NCBI GenBank assembly: GCA_014804485.1
Contig: JAAUZT010000013.1
Span: 35,092 to 99,091, forward strand
DNA from: Lachnospiraceae bacterium
GTDB taxonomy: Bacteria; Bacillota; Clostridia; Lachnospirales; Lachnospiraceae
Length of the DNA: 64,000 bases
Direction: 5' to 3'
In this document: in pieces, positions 35,691 through 44,694 of the stretch
Position numbering within the stretch: position 1 is the stretch's first letter
Layout of the letters: the number at the start of each line of letters is the position of its first letter
Program-made: the position numbers and the translations under genes
The notes under the pieces: model-generated
The model's database searches: none
The model's input: only the letters and a program-made list of their open reading frames with translations
Told to the model about the DNA's origin: nothing

Positions 35691-36881
35691 ATGGAATCAT
35701 ATGAAGTGTTAAGGGATCTGGCGATTATTCTGTTATTTGCCAAATTTTTCGGTGTTCTTGCAAGAAAATGTAAAGCGCCGCAAGTAGTCGGCCAGATCAT
35801 CGCCGGACTTATTGTCGGCCCGTGCGTGTTAGGATGGATCAATCAGACTGCATTTATTACACAGATCGCCGAGATCGGCGTTATTATTCTGATGTTTGAG
35901 GTAGGACTGGAATCAGACTTAAAAGAATTGATCAAGACAGGCCCCATTGCATTTATGATTGCGTGTGCAGGTGTTTTCGTACCCCTTGTTCTGGGCTCTT
36001 TGTTATATATGGGCTTCTATGGCGCAGCGCCTTGGGGAAGTGAGAATTTCTATAAAGCTGTTTTCATCGGCACGATCATGACGGCAACCAGCGTCAGTAT
36101 CACGGTAGCCGCACTTCAGGAACTGGGTAAGATCAAGACCAAAGTGGGAACCACTATTGTCAGTGCGGCAATCATTGACGATGTAATCGGTATTATTGTC
36201 TTAACTTTCGTAATCGGTTTCAAGAACCCTGATTCTAATCCGGGTATGGTCGTTGTAAAGACTGTCGCTTTTTTTGCAGTTGCGATAGTGGGCGGATTTA
36301 TCGTATATAAGATATTTGCCACACTGGATAAGCGATATCCTCATACGAGACGTATCCCTATCGTCAGCCTTGCATTTTGTTTTGCCTTGTCTTATATAGC
36401 GGAGAAGTACTTCGGCATCGCAGACATTACCGGCGCTTACATAGCAGGTGTTGTCCTGTGCAGTTTAAGTGACAACGAATATATTGAACGTAAAGTTGAT
36501 GTTAGTTCCTATATGTTCTTCGGTCCGATCTTTTTTACAAGCATCGGTCTGAAGACTTCCTTCGATGCCATGAACGGCAAGCTGTTCGCTTTCTGTATCT
36601 GCTTCGTCATCGTGGCGCTGGGTGCAAAAATTATCGGCTGCGGACTTGTCGGCAGATTTTTCAAATTCAATTTTTCTGATTCCGTCAAGATCGGTGTGGG
36701 AATGATGACCCGTGGCGAAGTCGCGCTGATCGTAGCGCAGAAGGGTCTTGCCGCTGGACTTCTGACGGCGGATTACTTCACGGCGGTTATTCTCTTAATT
36801 ATCGTATCATCGATCGCAACACCGGTTATATTGAAAATGCTCTATAGCAGAGATGATAAAAAGTCAGGCGCCACCGCCTGA
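35691..36881 (+). CDS. Cation:proton antiporter (CPA2 family)
   Basis: The ATG at 35691 behind TTGGAGG gives 396 residues. About twelve membrane helices are visible, with family features LARKCKAPQVVGQIIAGLIV, AEIGVIILMFEVGLESDLKE and the charged core AAIIDDVIGIIVLTF (conserved Asp pair). FKFNFSDSVKIGVGMMTRGE is the conserved region near the end. It exchanges Na+ or K+ for protons at the cytoplasmic membrane. No KTN regulatory domain is present. Confidence 0.93.
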   Translation: MESYEVLRDLAIILLFAKFFGVLARKCKAPQVVGQIIAGLIVGPCVLGWINQTAFITQIAEIGVIILMFEVGLESDLKELIKTGPIAFMIACAGVFVPLVLGSLLYMGFYGAAPWGSENFYKAVFIGTIMTATSVSITVAALQELGKIKTKVGTTIVSAAIIDDVIGIIVLTFVIGFKNPDSNPGMVVVKTVAFFAVAIVGGFIVYKIFATLDKRYPHTRRIPIVSLAFCFALSYIAEKYFGIADITGAYIAGVVLCSLSDNEYIERKVDVSSYMFFGPIFFTSIGLKTSFDAMNGKLFAFCICFVIVALGAKIIGCGLVGRFFKFNFSDSVKIGVGMMTRGEVALIVAQKGLAAGLLTADYFTAVILLIIVSSIATPVILKMLYSRDDKKSGATA

Positions 36882-36888
36882 CTTTTTT
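36861..36888. terminator. Bidirectional terminator between antiporter and thioredoxin genes
   Basis: AAGTCAGGCG pairs perfectly with CGCCTGACTT around CCAC and runs into T residues on the plus strand. The antiporter stop codon lies inside the stem, and on the other strand it follows trxA. Confidence 0.9.
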
Positions 36889-36895
36889 AAAACCT

Positions 36896-37213
36896 CTACA
36901 GTACTTTCTTCATCTCTTCTTCCAGTTCCTCCTTCGATACGGCACCCACTATGGTGGCTGCTGCCTCGCCTTTCACGAAGATTTTCATGGTCGGAATAGA
37001 CATAACGCGGTACATTCTTGCCAGTCCGTCCTCCTCGTCAATATTGCATTTACCTACTTTAATTCTGCCGTCATACTCACCAGCAAGCTGATCCACAATA
37101 GGCGCCATCATCTTACACGGTCCGCACCAGTCCGCATAAAAATCTACCAGCACCGGCGTATCGGCCTCCAGTACCTCTTTGTCAAAATTCGCAGTTGTAA
37201 ACTTGTATTCCAT
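36896..37213 (-). CDS. trxA: Thioredoxin
   Basis: The ATG at 37213 behind GAGGATAA gives 105 residues. The active site WCGPCK lies in VDFYADWCGPCKMMAPIVDQ. The cis-proline loop is MSIPTMKIF. It is a general cytoplasmic disulfide reductant, recycled by thioredoxin reductase. It lies 74 bp after trmB and may share its transcript. Confidence 0.97.
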   Translation of the reverse strand: MEYKFTTANFDKEVLEADTPVLVDFYADWCGPCKMMAPIVDQLAGEYDGRIKVGKCNIDEEDGLARMYRVMSIPTMKIFVKGEAAATIVGAVSKEELEEEMKKVL

Positions 37214-37287
37214 CTTTATCCTCTTTTCTGCGTACAATATTTTCTTTAGGAAGTTTTACGCTTGGTACGCTCAGGCATAAGTCCTTT

Positions 37288-37926
37288 TTACCTTGAAATA
37301 ACATATTTATAGATCGGATTCCCCATGGAAGAAAACCTCTCTTCATATTCTGTCATCACATTACCCTGCATCATCTCTTCATCATGGTGCAGGTCTTCCG
37401 TCATCTGATCCAAATGCCAGCCTGCGGGTTCCAGTTCTTCCAATGCAAAGCGGAACAGGTCATGGTTGTCCGTCTTAAATTCGATTACACCGTCTCTTAC
37501 CAGTATCTCATGATACCGCCGCAAAAATTCACGGGACGGCAGTCTTCTCTTCGCATGCCTGTCCTTCGGCCACGGATCAGAGAAATTCAGGTAGATTCTG
37601 TCCACCTCCTTATGCCCGAACACGTTTGTAATTTCCTCTGCATCCATACGTATAAAATAAATGTTTGATAGCGGTTCCGCTTCCATCTTCTGGACACCGC
37701 GAAGCAGAACGCTGGAATATTTCTCAATTCCCACATAATTGATTGCCGGATTCATCCTTGCCAGATCCATAATAAATCTTCCTTTTCCCATACCGATCTC
37801 TATACGGATAGGATGATCATTACCGAAAATTTCATTCCATTTTCCCTTGTAATTTTGCGGCTCATGGATCACGTAATCGCTGGCGGCAATCATTTCCCTG
37901 CAACCGGTTATGTTTCGTAGTCTCAT
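37288..37926 (-). CDS. trmB: tRNA (guanine-N7-)-methyltransferase
   Basis: The 212-residue enzyme starts behind AAAGGATC. The SAM-binding motif is IRIEIGMGKGRFIMDLA, and the conserved catalytic region is NFSDPWPKDRHAKRRL. GVIEFKTDNHDLFRFALEEL also matches the family. It methylates G46 in the variable loop of tRNAs using S-adenosylmethionine. Confidence 0.97.
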   Translation of the reverse strand: MRLRNITGCREMIAASDYVIHEPQNYKGKWNEIFGNDHPIRIEIGMGKGRFIMDLARMNPAINYVGIEKYSSVLLRGVQKMEAEPLSNIYFIRMDAEEITNVFGHKEVDRIYLNFSDPWPKDRHAKRRLPSREFLRRYHEILVRDGVIEFKTDNHDLFRFALEELEPAGWHLDQMTEDLHHDEEMMQGNVMTEYEERFSSMGNPIYKYVISR

Positions 37927-38160
37927 TGTATGACTGATCCTTTCGGTGAGTGCTATCTAACTTCATGTCTTATTGTACCATGCTTTTTCTCCTACGGATA
38001 GATTGAACGGAAAGAGATTTTGTATTTTTTGTGAAATTACTACAGTTTTATTTCAAAATAGTGTATGATGTTAAATGGACAAAATCATACAGAAATTTCC
38101 TATAGCATAAAATACGATTTATTAACATAAACTTCCTTATTATAGAAAGGTTAAACAAAG

Positions 38161-39630
38161 ATGTTGTTTTTTCATAAAAAAATGGTTTGTGCCCTGCTTG
38201 CATGCTCCGTTTTTGTAGGGGGATTCCTGGGCAATCCCATCACTGCCCACGCTACATTGGAAGAGCTGGAAGCAGACGCCGAAGCACGTAAATTACTTCC
38301 CATCCAATCAAATGATATCGATAACTGGCCGGTGGGTCCTGCAATCAGCGCAGAATCCGCAATTCTAATGGATGCTAACACCGGTGTTATTCTGTACGCC
38401 AAAGATATTCACAAAAAGTCCTATCCCGCCAGTACCACAAAACTGTTAACCTGTCTGATGGCTATGGAACAAGGCAATCTCGACGATATGGTTTCCTTTT
38501 CTCATGAAGCTGTCTTTAGCGTGCCCGGCGATGGCTCTAACATGGGAATGGATGAAGGAGAATCTATTACATTGGAAGAATGTCTTTACGGTATTATGGT
38601 AGCCTCCGCCAATGAGGTAGCAAATGCCGTCGGAGAGTATATTTCCGGATCTATTGACCAATTTGTCTCCGATATGAATGAATATGCCGAACAGTTAGGC
38701 TGCACAGACAGCCACTTTATGAACACTAACGGACTGCATGATGCGAACCACTATACTTCTGCCTATGATCTTGCATTGATCTCCAACCGCTTTTTTCAAA
38801 ATGAAATGCTCTGTAAGATTGGCAATACCGCCCGCTACCATTTCGAGCCAACCGCTACGCAGCCGGATGACTTCTATAAAAATAATAAACATAGGATGAT
38901 CAATGGTGAAATCCCTTACGAAGGTATATTAGGCGGCAAGACCGGCTATACCGATGATGCCAGACAGACTCTTGTCACCTGTGCGGAACGAAACGGTATG
39001 AAGCTTGTCTGTGTCGTATTTAAGGAAGAATCTCCACGTCAGTTCACCGATACGGTAGAGCTGTTTGACTACGGATTCAATAACTTTCAGGTTATGAACA
39101 TTTCCGAAAATGAAGACAAGTACCAAATTGAAGCGTCAGGATTTCTCCAGACCGGAAATGATATATTCGGCAGTTCCAAGCCGATTCTATCTATAGATAA
39201 TGACAGTTATGTCATAATCCCTAATACGATTTCTTTCAGCGATCTTGATTCCGATATCGACTATAGTGTATCAAGTGAAAACCGTATTGCACAAATCAGA
39301 TATTCCTATCACGACTCTTATGTCGGGTGCGCATACCTTGATCTGGCATCGGACAACACTTCCTCTTATGATTTCGACACACATATCGAAACCACTGACG
39401 TGAGTGTTGAGAGAACTGAGCCGGAGTCCCCTCAAACCACAACTATCTTCGTGAATGTGAAAAAGGTACTGATCGGCATTCTCATATTCGGAGGTGTGAC
39501 GATACTGTTGTTTATTCTTCGTGCACTTATCATGAACGGTCAAAACGCCAGACGCAGAAGAAATAAGATCAAACGTAAACAGATCCGCAAAGAACGGGTC
39601 CGGTCTAGTTTTGATGATTTCGATTTTTAG
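38161..39630 (+). CDS. D-alanyl-D-alanine carboxypeptidase (penicillin-binding protein, DacF type)
   Basis: The 489-residue protein has a signal peptide cleaved near ITAHA (29-31). Its three active-site motifs are S91-T-T-K, SAN near residue 150 and KTG near 260. It trims the terminal D-Ala from peptidoglycan pentapeptides outside the membrane, controlling cross-linking. The C terminus has a membrane anchor (about 434-455, VLIGILIFGGVTILLFILRA) and a strongly basic cytoplasmic tail (RRRRNKIKRKQIRKERV). It overlaps the convergent exonuclease gene by 26 bp. Confidence 0.95.
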   Translation: MLFFHKKMVCALLACSVFVGGFLGNPITAHATLEELEADAEARKLLPIQSNDIDNWPVGPAISAESAILMDANTGVILYAKDIHKKSYPASTTKLLTCLMAMEQGNLDDMVSFSHEAVFSVPGDGSNMGMDEGESITLEECLYGIMVASANEVANAVGEYISGSIDQFVSDMNEYAEQLGCTDSHFMNTNGLHDANHYTSAYDLALISNRFFQNEMLCKIGNTARYHFEPTATQPDDFYKNNKHRMINGEIPYEGILGGKTGYTDDARQTLVTCAERNGMKLVCVVFKEESPRQFTDTVELFDYGFNNFQVMNISENEDKYQIEASGFLQTGNDIFGSSKPILSIDNDSYVIIPNTISFSDLDSDIDYSVSSENRIAQIRYSYHDSYVGCAYLDLASDNTSSYDFDTHIETTDVSVERTEPESPQTTTIFVNVKKVLIGILIFGGVTILLFILRALIMNGQNARRRRNKIKRKQIRKERVRSSFDDFDF

Positions 39631-40570
39631 ATATTCTTTTATCTTTTCTCTGCTGTCTTGCTTTAGTCTGTTTATCACGGATATTATCAATCTCCGATTC
39701 CGTGATGAATTTCTGTGTCTTCACAACATATACGGCACCGTTCTCCGCCTTGCGGATACGGATCTTGGACTTCATATAACCATGTCTGTCACAATAGGAC
39801 ACACAATAATAATGCTTTCCGTTGGGCGAAAACCAGCGAATCTTCCTGCGCAGTAGTTTGTGGCACAGATAACATTTTGTTTCGGTCACTGTTTTATCCT
39901 CAAGCGCCTGCACTTTATCCGGAAATGCTCTGGAAATATATTTGGCATATGTATCAAAAATCACGTGTATTTCTGACTCTTTGTTCTTCGGAAGATGGAA
40001 AACATCAAAAGAATAATTCTCCAGAACTTTGTCATCCATTAGCGCCAGCACCTTTGCGGTATAATAAGCATCGCTAAAGGCACGGTGAAATGGAATATCT
40101 TTCTCAATGTTCAAATAATCAATGGCATATTCCAACGATCTTCTTGATTTCCTGTCTTCATAGGCAATGCTGAATAATTTCTGCACATCAAGAAATCTGA
40201 TCGGTCCGTCTGAAAGTGGTTCCATTCTATAATACCGAATATTTCTCTGAAGTTCAGTCAAGTCTAACGGACCCCACGTACAGAAAATGTAATCCTCTCC
40301 GCACCATTCACGAAACTGTTCCATGACTTCCGTAAAGGACCGACCCTGCTCAAGCTGCTCCATCTGCAGGTGAATCAACTTTCTGGTAATTCTATGCATC
40401 TCATGATATACCTGCGGTTTTATGAGTTCGGTAAACTCGCTGATCATCCTGTGTTCATCATTCAGTTTAATGGCACCAATCTCTATGATCTCAAAGGGAA
40501 GTATTTTCGAAACTTCCTCATCACCCGTACTGCTTTGGTTCCATTCCAGATCCATTATAACGTAATTCAT
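39605..40570 (-). CDS. DEDDh-family 3'-5' exonuclease with cysteine-rich C-terminal segment
   Basis: The 321-residue protein starts behind GGAGATG. It has exonuclease motif I MDLEWNQ, motif II around FCTWGPLDLTELQRNI and motif III HRAFSDAYYTA (H...D). These are the DnaQ/KapD-type catalytic acids. Beyond the nuclease fold, about residues 230-275 hold CYLCHK and CVSYCDRHG, four cysteines that look like a zinc ribbon. The C terminus is very basic. Substrate (RNA or DNA) is unknown. Confidence 0.85.
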   Translation of the reverse strand: MNYVIMDLEWNQSSTGDEEVSKILPFEIIEIGAIKLNDEHRMISEFTELIKPQVYHEMHRITRKLIHLQMEQLEQGRSFTEVMEQFREWCGEDYIFCTWGPLDLTELQRNIRYYRMEPLSDGPIRFLDVQKLFSIAYEDRKSRRSLEYAIDYLNIEKDIPFHRAFSDAYYTAKVLALMDDKVLENYSFDVFHLPKNKESEIHVIFDTYAKYISRAFPDKVQALEDKTVTETKCYLCHKLLRRKIRWFSPNGKHYYCVSYCDRHGYMKSKIRIRKAENGAVYVVKTQKFITESEIDNIRDKQTKARQQRKDKRISKNRNHQN

Positions 40571-40594
40571 ATATCATCTCCGTTTATGTAACAT

Positions 40595-40630
40595 AAAAAG
40601 CCGTAATCTTTGAATTATCATACGGCTTTT
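40595..40630 (-). terminator. Terminator of tRNA-Arg
   Basis: On the minus strand GAAAAGCCGTA pairs with TACGGCTTTTT around a 16-nt loop, with a T tract, a few bases past the tRNA 3' end. Confidence 0.8.
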
Positions 40631-40635
40631 CATAA

Positions 40636-40709
40636 CGTCCCTGACTGGATTCGAACCAGCGGCCTTTCGCTTAGGAGGCGAACGCTCTATCCTACTGAGC
40701 TACAGAGAC
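40636..40709 (-). tRNA. tRNA-Arg (anticodon CCT)
   Basis: The minus strand folds as a cloverleaf: acceptor GTCTCTG/CAGGGAC (one G-U), D arm GCTC...GAGC, anticodon arm TTCGC-CTCCTAA-GCGAA giving CCT, and T arm CTGG-TTCGAAT-CCAG. The discriminator is G. The 3' CCA is not encoded. It reads AGG codons. Confidence 0.95.
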
Positions 40710-40776
40710 AAATTTATCTATAAGAGACGGCGCAGCAGCCTGTCAGACTGCAACGCCTGTGCAGGAAGGAACACTA

Positions 40777-41661
40777 CTACATTGCCGGATAATTAATATA
40801 TCCTTGCAGCCAGATGATTCCTTTGAATCTTCTTCCCACCTGCGGCTCTCCATACAGATCCTTTTTATTGATACACACATCAAACTGCAGATCATTACAG
40901 CTTAGGTGCATCACATATATTTCTTCTTTTGTGATCTTATTGACCCGCAGAGAAATATCCAGAATCTCTCCCATAATCGAATATTGATCACACTCTACAC
41001 CGTAGGGCATAAAGTAAGTATCTACCAGACTAAACACATCTTCCGTCAGTATCTTTTTAGAAATAGCAGTGTAAGTATCCATGTCTTCCAATGTCAGACT
41101 TTCAATCGCATCCTCGTCGCCTCTTCTGGCAGCATCGATCAACTGATTTCTGTTTCTGGAAGCCTTCTGTACCTTCTGTTTCTGCTTATCGTTCTTACTG
41201 ATCGGCAGTATAATATTTCCCTTAAGTGATAATCCGGACAGCGTCAGCGTCGTTCCTCTGATCGGTAGTATATTCTCATATTGTGCTTTCACATAAGGAA
41301 CCATATTCTGCAGATAAAATATCAGGCTTACACCAACTTTGATATCATCACATACACCTGCATAAGATTCCTTATCCGCATGACGCTCTACAGACACATC
41401 TTCACAGGAACTGATTCCCGTTCCCCGCAAATAAGGATAAAAATAATCGTAAGTAAACTTATCACTTTCATCGAACTCGCCACAGACGGCGATTCCCATA
41501 TCCTTGGCAAAATCTTCACAAAATTCTGCAAGTATGGTTTCTTCACCGTTGGATGTATAGGAACGGTGCGAAGCATTTAAGATAATATCTGTGATCAGCT
41601 TCTGCTGCTCCCGTCTGTCAGTCAATCCGCTAAAACCAATAGCTCGCATAAATTTATGCAA
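40777..41661 (-). CDS. Conserved Clostridia protein, DUF3881-like
   Basis: A TTG start at 41661, 8 bp after AAGGAGG, gives 294 residues beginning (M)HKFMRAIGFSGLTDRREQQK. The in-frame GTG at 41670 is inside the ribosome site itself, so it is rejected. The opening and the pattern GISSCEDVSVERHADKESYA resemble the DUF3881 family seen next to serS in Lachnospiraceae (from memory, not searched). There are no membrane helices. A segment rich in Lys/Arg (SKNDKQKQKVQKASRNRNQL) precedes a C-terminal domain ending in FKGIIWLQGYINYP. Role is unknown. Confidence 0.75.
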   Translation of the reverse strand: MHKFMRAIGFSGLTDRREQQKLITDIILNASHRSYTSNGEETILAEFCEDFAKDMGIAVCGEFDESDKFTYDYFYPYLRGTGISSCEDVSVERHADKESYAGVCDDIKVGVSLIFYLQNMVPYVKAQYENILPIRGTTLTLSGLSLKGNIILPISKNDKQKQKVQKASRNRNQLIDAARRGDEDAIESLTLEDMDTYTAISKKILTEDVFSLVDTYFMPYGVECDQYSIMGEILDISLRVNKITKEEIYVMHLSCNDLQFDVCINKKDLYGEPQVGRRFKGIIWLQGYINYPAM

Positions 41662-41697
41662 AAATTCCACCTCCTTTTCAAAAATATTACGTGTGGC

Positions 41698-42975
41698 TTA
41701 TCGAATCTCTTCCATGCCGCCCATATACGGACGAAGCACCTCCGGAATACGGACAGAACCGTCAGCCTGTAAATTATTTTCTAAGAATGCGATGAGCATT
41801 CTGGGTGGTGCAACTACTGTATTATTTAATGTATGCGCAAAGTACTTGCCATCTTTACCGTTTACGCGAATACGCAGTCTTCTTGCCTGAGCATCCCCTA
41901 AGTTAGAACAGCTTCCGACTTCAAAATACTTCTGCTGTCTGGGCGACCATGCTTCCACATCATAGGATTTAACCTTCAGATCCGCCAGATCTCCGGAACA
42001 ACACTCAATGGTCCTTACCGGAATATCCATGCTACGGAATAAGTCTACCGTATTTTGCCATAGTTTGTCAAACCATATCTTAGATTCTTCCGGCTTACAT
42101 ACTACGATCATCTCCTGCTTCTCAAACTGATGAATACGATATACGCCGCGTTCCTCAATACCGTGTGCGCCTTTCTCTTTACGGAAACAAGGAGAATAGC
42201 TGGTCAATGTATGAGGAAGTTCTTCTTCCGGAATGATCGTATCAATAAATTTACCGATCATGGAATGTTCAGAAGTTCCGATCAGATAAAGGTCCTCTCC
42301 CTCGATTTTATACATCATGGCATCCATCTCTGCAAAACTCATCACACCGTCCACAACTGCGCTTCTGATCATAAACGGCGGTACGCAGTAAGTAAACCCT
42401 CTGCCGATCATAAAATCTCTTGCGTAAGCAATTACTGCAGAATGCAGTCTTGCAATATCACCCATCAGATAGTAAAATCCATTACCTGCCACACGGCCGG
42501 CAGCATCCATGTCTATTCCGTGAAATCTCTCCATGATTTCTGTGTGATAAGGAATTTCAAAATCCGGAACCACCGGATCTCCGTATTTGCATATCTCCAC
42601 ATTTTCAGAATCATCCTTACCGATCGGTACGGAAGGATCAATGATATTAGGAATGGTCATCATATCTTTTTTAATTTTCTCACGAAGCTCATCCTCTTTT
42701 GCTTCCAGCTCAGCGAGCCTTGCAGCATTCGCGGCAACCTCCGCTTTCTTCGCTTCCGCTTCCTCTTTCTTGCCCTGACCCATCAGTGCACCGATCTCCT
42801 TAGAGATCTTATTCCTGTTAGCGCGGATCTCATCTGCTTCCTGTTGCGCCTTCCGAACTTCGGCATCCAGCTCAATCACTTCATCTACCAGAGCGAGCTT
42901 AGAATCCTGAAATTTCTTCCGAATATTTTCCTTTACCACATCCGGATTCTCTCTTAAAAATTTAATGTCTATCAT
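41698..42975 (-). CDS. serS: Serine--tRNA ligase
   Basis: The ATG at 42975 behind GAGGGA gives 425 residues. An N-terminal coiled-coil arm (about 25-105, ELDAEVRKAQQEADEIRANR) binds the tRNA-Ser variable loop. The class II core includes motif 2 CFRKEKGAHGIEERGVYRIH and motif 3 NTVVAPPRMLIAFLEN. It charges tRNA-Ser with serine. There is no T-box leader in the short 39-bp upstream spacer. Confidence 0.98.
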   Translation of the reverse strand: MIDIKFLRENPDVVKENIRKKFQDSKLALVDEVIELDAEVRKAQQEADEIRANRNKISKEIGALMGQGKKEEAEAKKAEVAANAARLAELEAKEDELREKIKKDMMTIPNIIDPSVPIGKDDSENVEICKYGDPVVPDFEIPYHTEIMERFHGIDMDAAGRVAGNGFYYLMGDIARLHSAVIAYARDFMIGRGFTYCVPPFMIRSAVVDGVMSFAEMDAMMYKIEGEDLYLIGTSEHSMIGKFIDTIIPEEELPHTLTSYSPCFRKEKGAHGIEERGVYRIHQFEKQEMIVVCKPEESKIWFDKLWQNTVDLFRSMDIPVRTIECCSGDLADLKVKSYDVEAWSPRQQKYFEVGSCSNLGDAQARRLRIRVNGKDGKYFAHTLNNTVVAPPRMLIAFLENNLQADGSVRIPEVLRPYMGGMEEIR

Positions 42976-43014
42976 AATGTCCCTCATTCCTGCGCATGTT
43001 TTCAGCGCATAACT

Positions 43015-44064
43015 TTAATCTAATACTTCCTCAATATATACGTTGTTACTCTCCGAAAGATCCATAACCCTGTCTACATTCTTACCGTCTTTATCCTTGA
43101 TGATTCGAATAACCGGTCTGTCCGGAAATTCTTTATTCTGGTACAACACTGCTCCGGTCTCACCTTCATTCGTCCTCACTCTTGAACCGGCCGGGTATAC
43201 AGCAGTAAACTCTAAAAAGATATCGACAATCTTACCGTCGAATTTTATATTTTTATTTTTTTTCAAATACTCTACCGCTTCGTGAACCTTAATGCTCTTA
43301 CAGCCGATTCCGCAGATCATTTCGTCAAATGCATCACAGACCTGCACAATACGACATTCCACGGAAATATCTGTAGACTTAAGCGGATATCCTGATCCGT
43401 CAATACGCTCATGGTGATATAATATCATATTTTTACTCTCATTGGAAATCCAATTTTCACCTCGTAATGCCGAAAAACCATATATAGGATGCTTCTTATA
43501 TTCCGCATACTCTATTTCTGATAATTCTTCAAGATCTCTGTCTGCATAATCAATTGTCATATATCGGAGTCCGAGATCATGAAGTAAACAACTGACACCA
43601 ATGTCATGTACTGTCCGCTGCGGAAGCTTCATTCGTAGCGCCACGACAGTTGCAAGACTGCATATACTAATCGAATGGTCATAAATGTCAGAACTTCTCT
43701 CTTTCAGGTCATAGATCTGTTCCACGACCTTATCTTCTTCGAGAATATTTGTAATGATGCGATCTGCCATCTGACAAATTTCTTCCAAATTATCATTATG
43801 ACGGTAAGTGTGTTTTTCCAAAATATCTCTTACTTTAAATTTAAAGGCCTCTTCGACTTCTTCTCTAAGGATTACAACCATCTTAGTATCCGGCTGCTCC
43901 TCTTCCCTGATATATACTTCTTTAATCTCGAGTTCCTTAAGTTTCTCAATATACTCCTGCTTTAACTGCATTCCTACAGAAAGGAGTACCTGATATTCCG
44001 GTGTGAAAACATCCTTCGCCAGAATTTCTATTCCCGTCAAATCATCAACCTTACATCGTTTCAT
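43015..44064 (-). CDS. HD-GYP domain protein (putative cyclic-di-GMP phosphodiesterase)
   Basis: The 349-residue protein starts behind CAGGAAA. An N-terminal region of about 110 residues (DLTGIEILAKDVFTPEYQVL) precedes the HD-GYP domain. The metal ligands are in LLHDLGL (HD) and LYHHERIDGSGYP (HHExxDGSGYP, the GYP motif). HD-GYP enzymes degrade c-di-GMP or related dinucleotides. The C-terminal part (VRTNEGETGAVLYQNKEFPD) is a small strand-rich extension. It follows the DUF4446 gene by 21 bp, probably in the parA-parB transcript. Confidence 0.92.
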   Translation of the reverse strand: MKRCKVDDLTGIEILAKDVFTPEYQVLLSVGMQLKQEYIEKLKELEIKEVYIREEEQPDTKMVVILREEVEEAFKFKVRDILEKHTYRHNDNLEEICQMADRIITNILEEDKVVEQIYDLKERSSDIYDHSISICSLATVVALRMKLPQRTVHDIGVSCLLHDLGLRYMTIDYADRDLEELSEIEYAEYKKHPIYGFSALRGENWISNESKNMILYHHERIDGSGYPLKSTDISVECRIVQVCDAFDEMICGIGCKSIKVHEAVEYLKKNKNIKFDGKIVDIFLEFTAVYPAGSRVRTNEGETGAVLYQNKEFPDRPVIRIIKDKDGKNVDRVMDLSESNNVYIEEVLD

Positions 44065-44085
44065 GGTTTCCTGTTCTATTGCCCC

Positions 44086-44607
44086 CTAATCCTCTAATGC
44101 AATATTCATTGCAATATCCAGAGCCTTCTTCTCTTCATCGCCCAAAGAAATCTCGCACAGACCGTTTTTGATCTCTTTCGTGTACGAGTAACAGCCCTCC
44201 GCACTGTGCACAGAATTCAAAATAAATCCATTGTCATTCTCGTCCAGAAGCGCCAGAGAAAAGCTGAGTTGTCCGCCCATCTGATTGAAGGCATCATATT
44301 TGACAATACCGACTTTCTGAAAAGCACTCTCCAGTTTTCGATATAGTGCCAGAATATCCTTATGATTCTTTTCCGTCGCAGCTTTAATGAATTTATTATC
44401 TTCAAAAATACCTTCTATATCCTGCTCCAGACTCTTGGCAGTTTTACCTGACATAAACTTCTTATATCTCTTAGACAGCTTACCGATCCTGATCGTCTGA
44501 ACAATCGTAACAATCAACAATATAAGGATTAAAGCAAACGCAGCAATAAACAAATATGTCAGATCTAAATTTCCTACGCCCATCTCTTCCAGTAAATTAT
44601 AATTCAT
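44086..44607 (-). CDS. DUF4446 family membrane protein
   Basis: The 173-residue protein starts behind AAAGGTA. It has one N-terminal membrane helix (about 16-40, LTYLFIAAFALILILLIVTI). A cytoplasmic part follows, with the conserved block VGIVKYDAFNQMGGQLSFSL and GFILNSVHSAEGCYSYTKEI. DUF4446 genes characteristically follow parB in Firmicutes. Their function is not established. Confidence 0.9.
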   Translation of the reverse strand: MNYNLLEEMGVGNLDLTYLFIAAFALILILLIVTIVQTIRIGKLSKRYKKFMSGKTAKSLEQDIEGIFEDNKFIKAATEKNHKDILALYRKLESAFQKVGIVKYDAFNQMGGQLSFSLALLDENDNGFILNSVHSAEGCYSYTKEIKNGLCEISLGDEEKKALDIAMNIALED

Positions 44608-44694
44608 CGGTTTCGTACCTTTCTATATACATTTATCGCTTGTGCTCAACTTCTAACTGTTTGTGACAAATCTTCGTTCACGATCTGTGAAAAC

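Noticed and set aside
42130-42957. Open frame antisense to serS
   Set aside because: Shadow of the seryl-tRNA synthetase gene with unlikely composition (Cys/His/Phe-rich).
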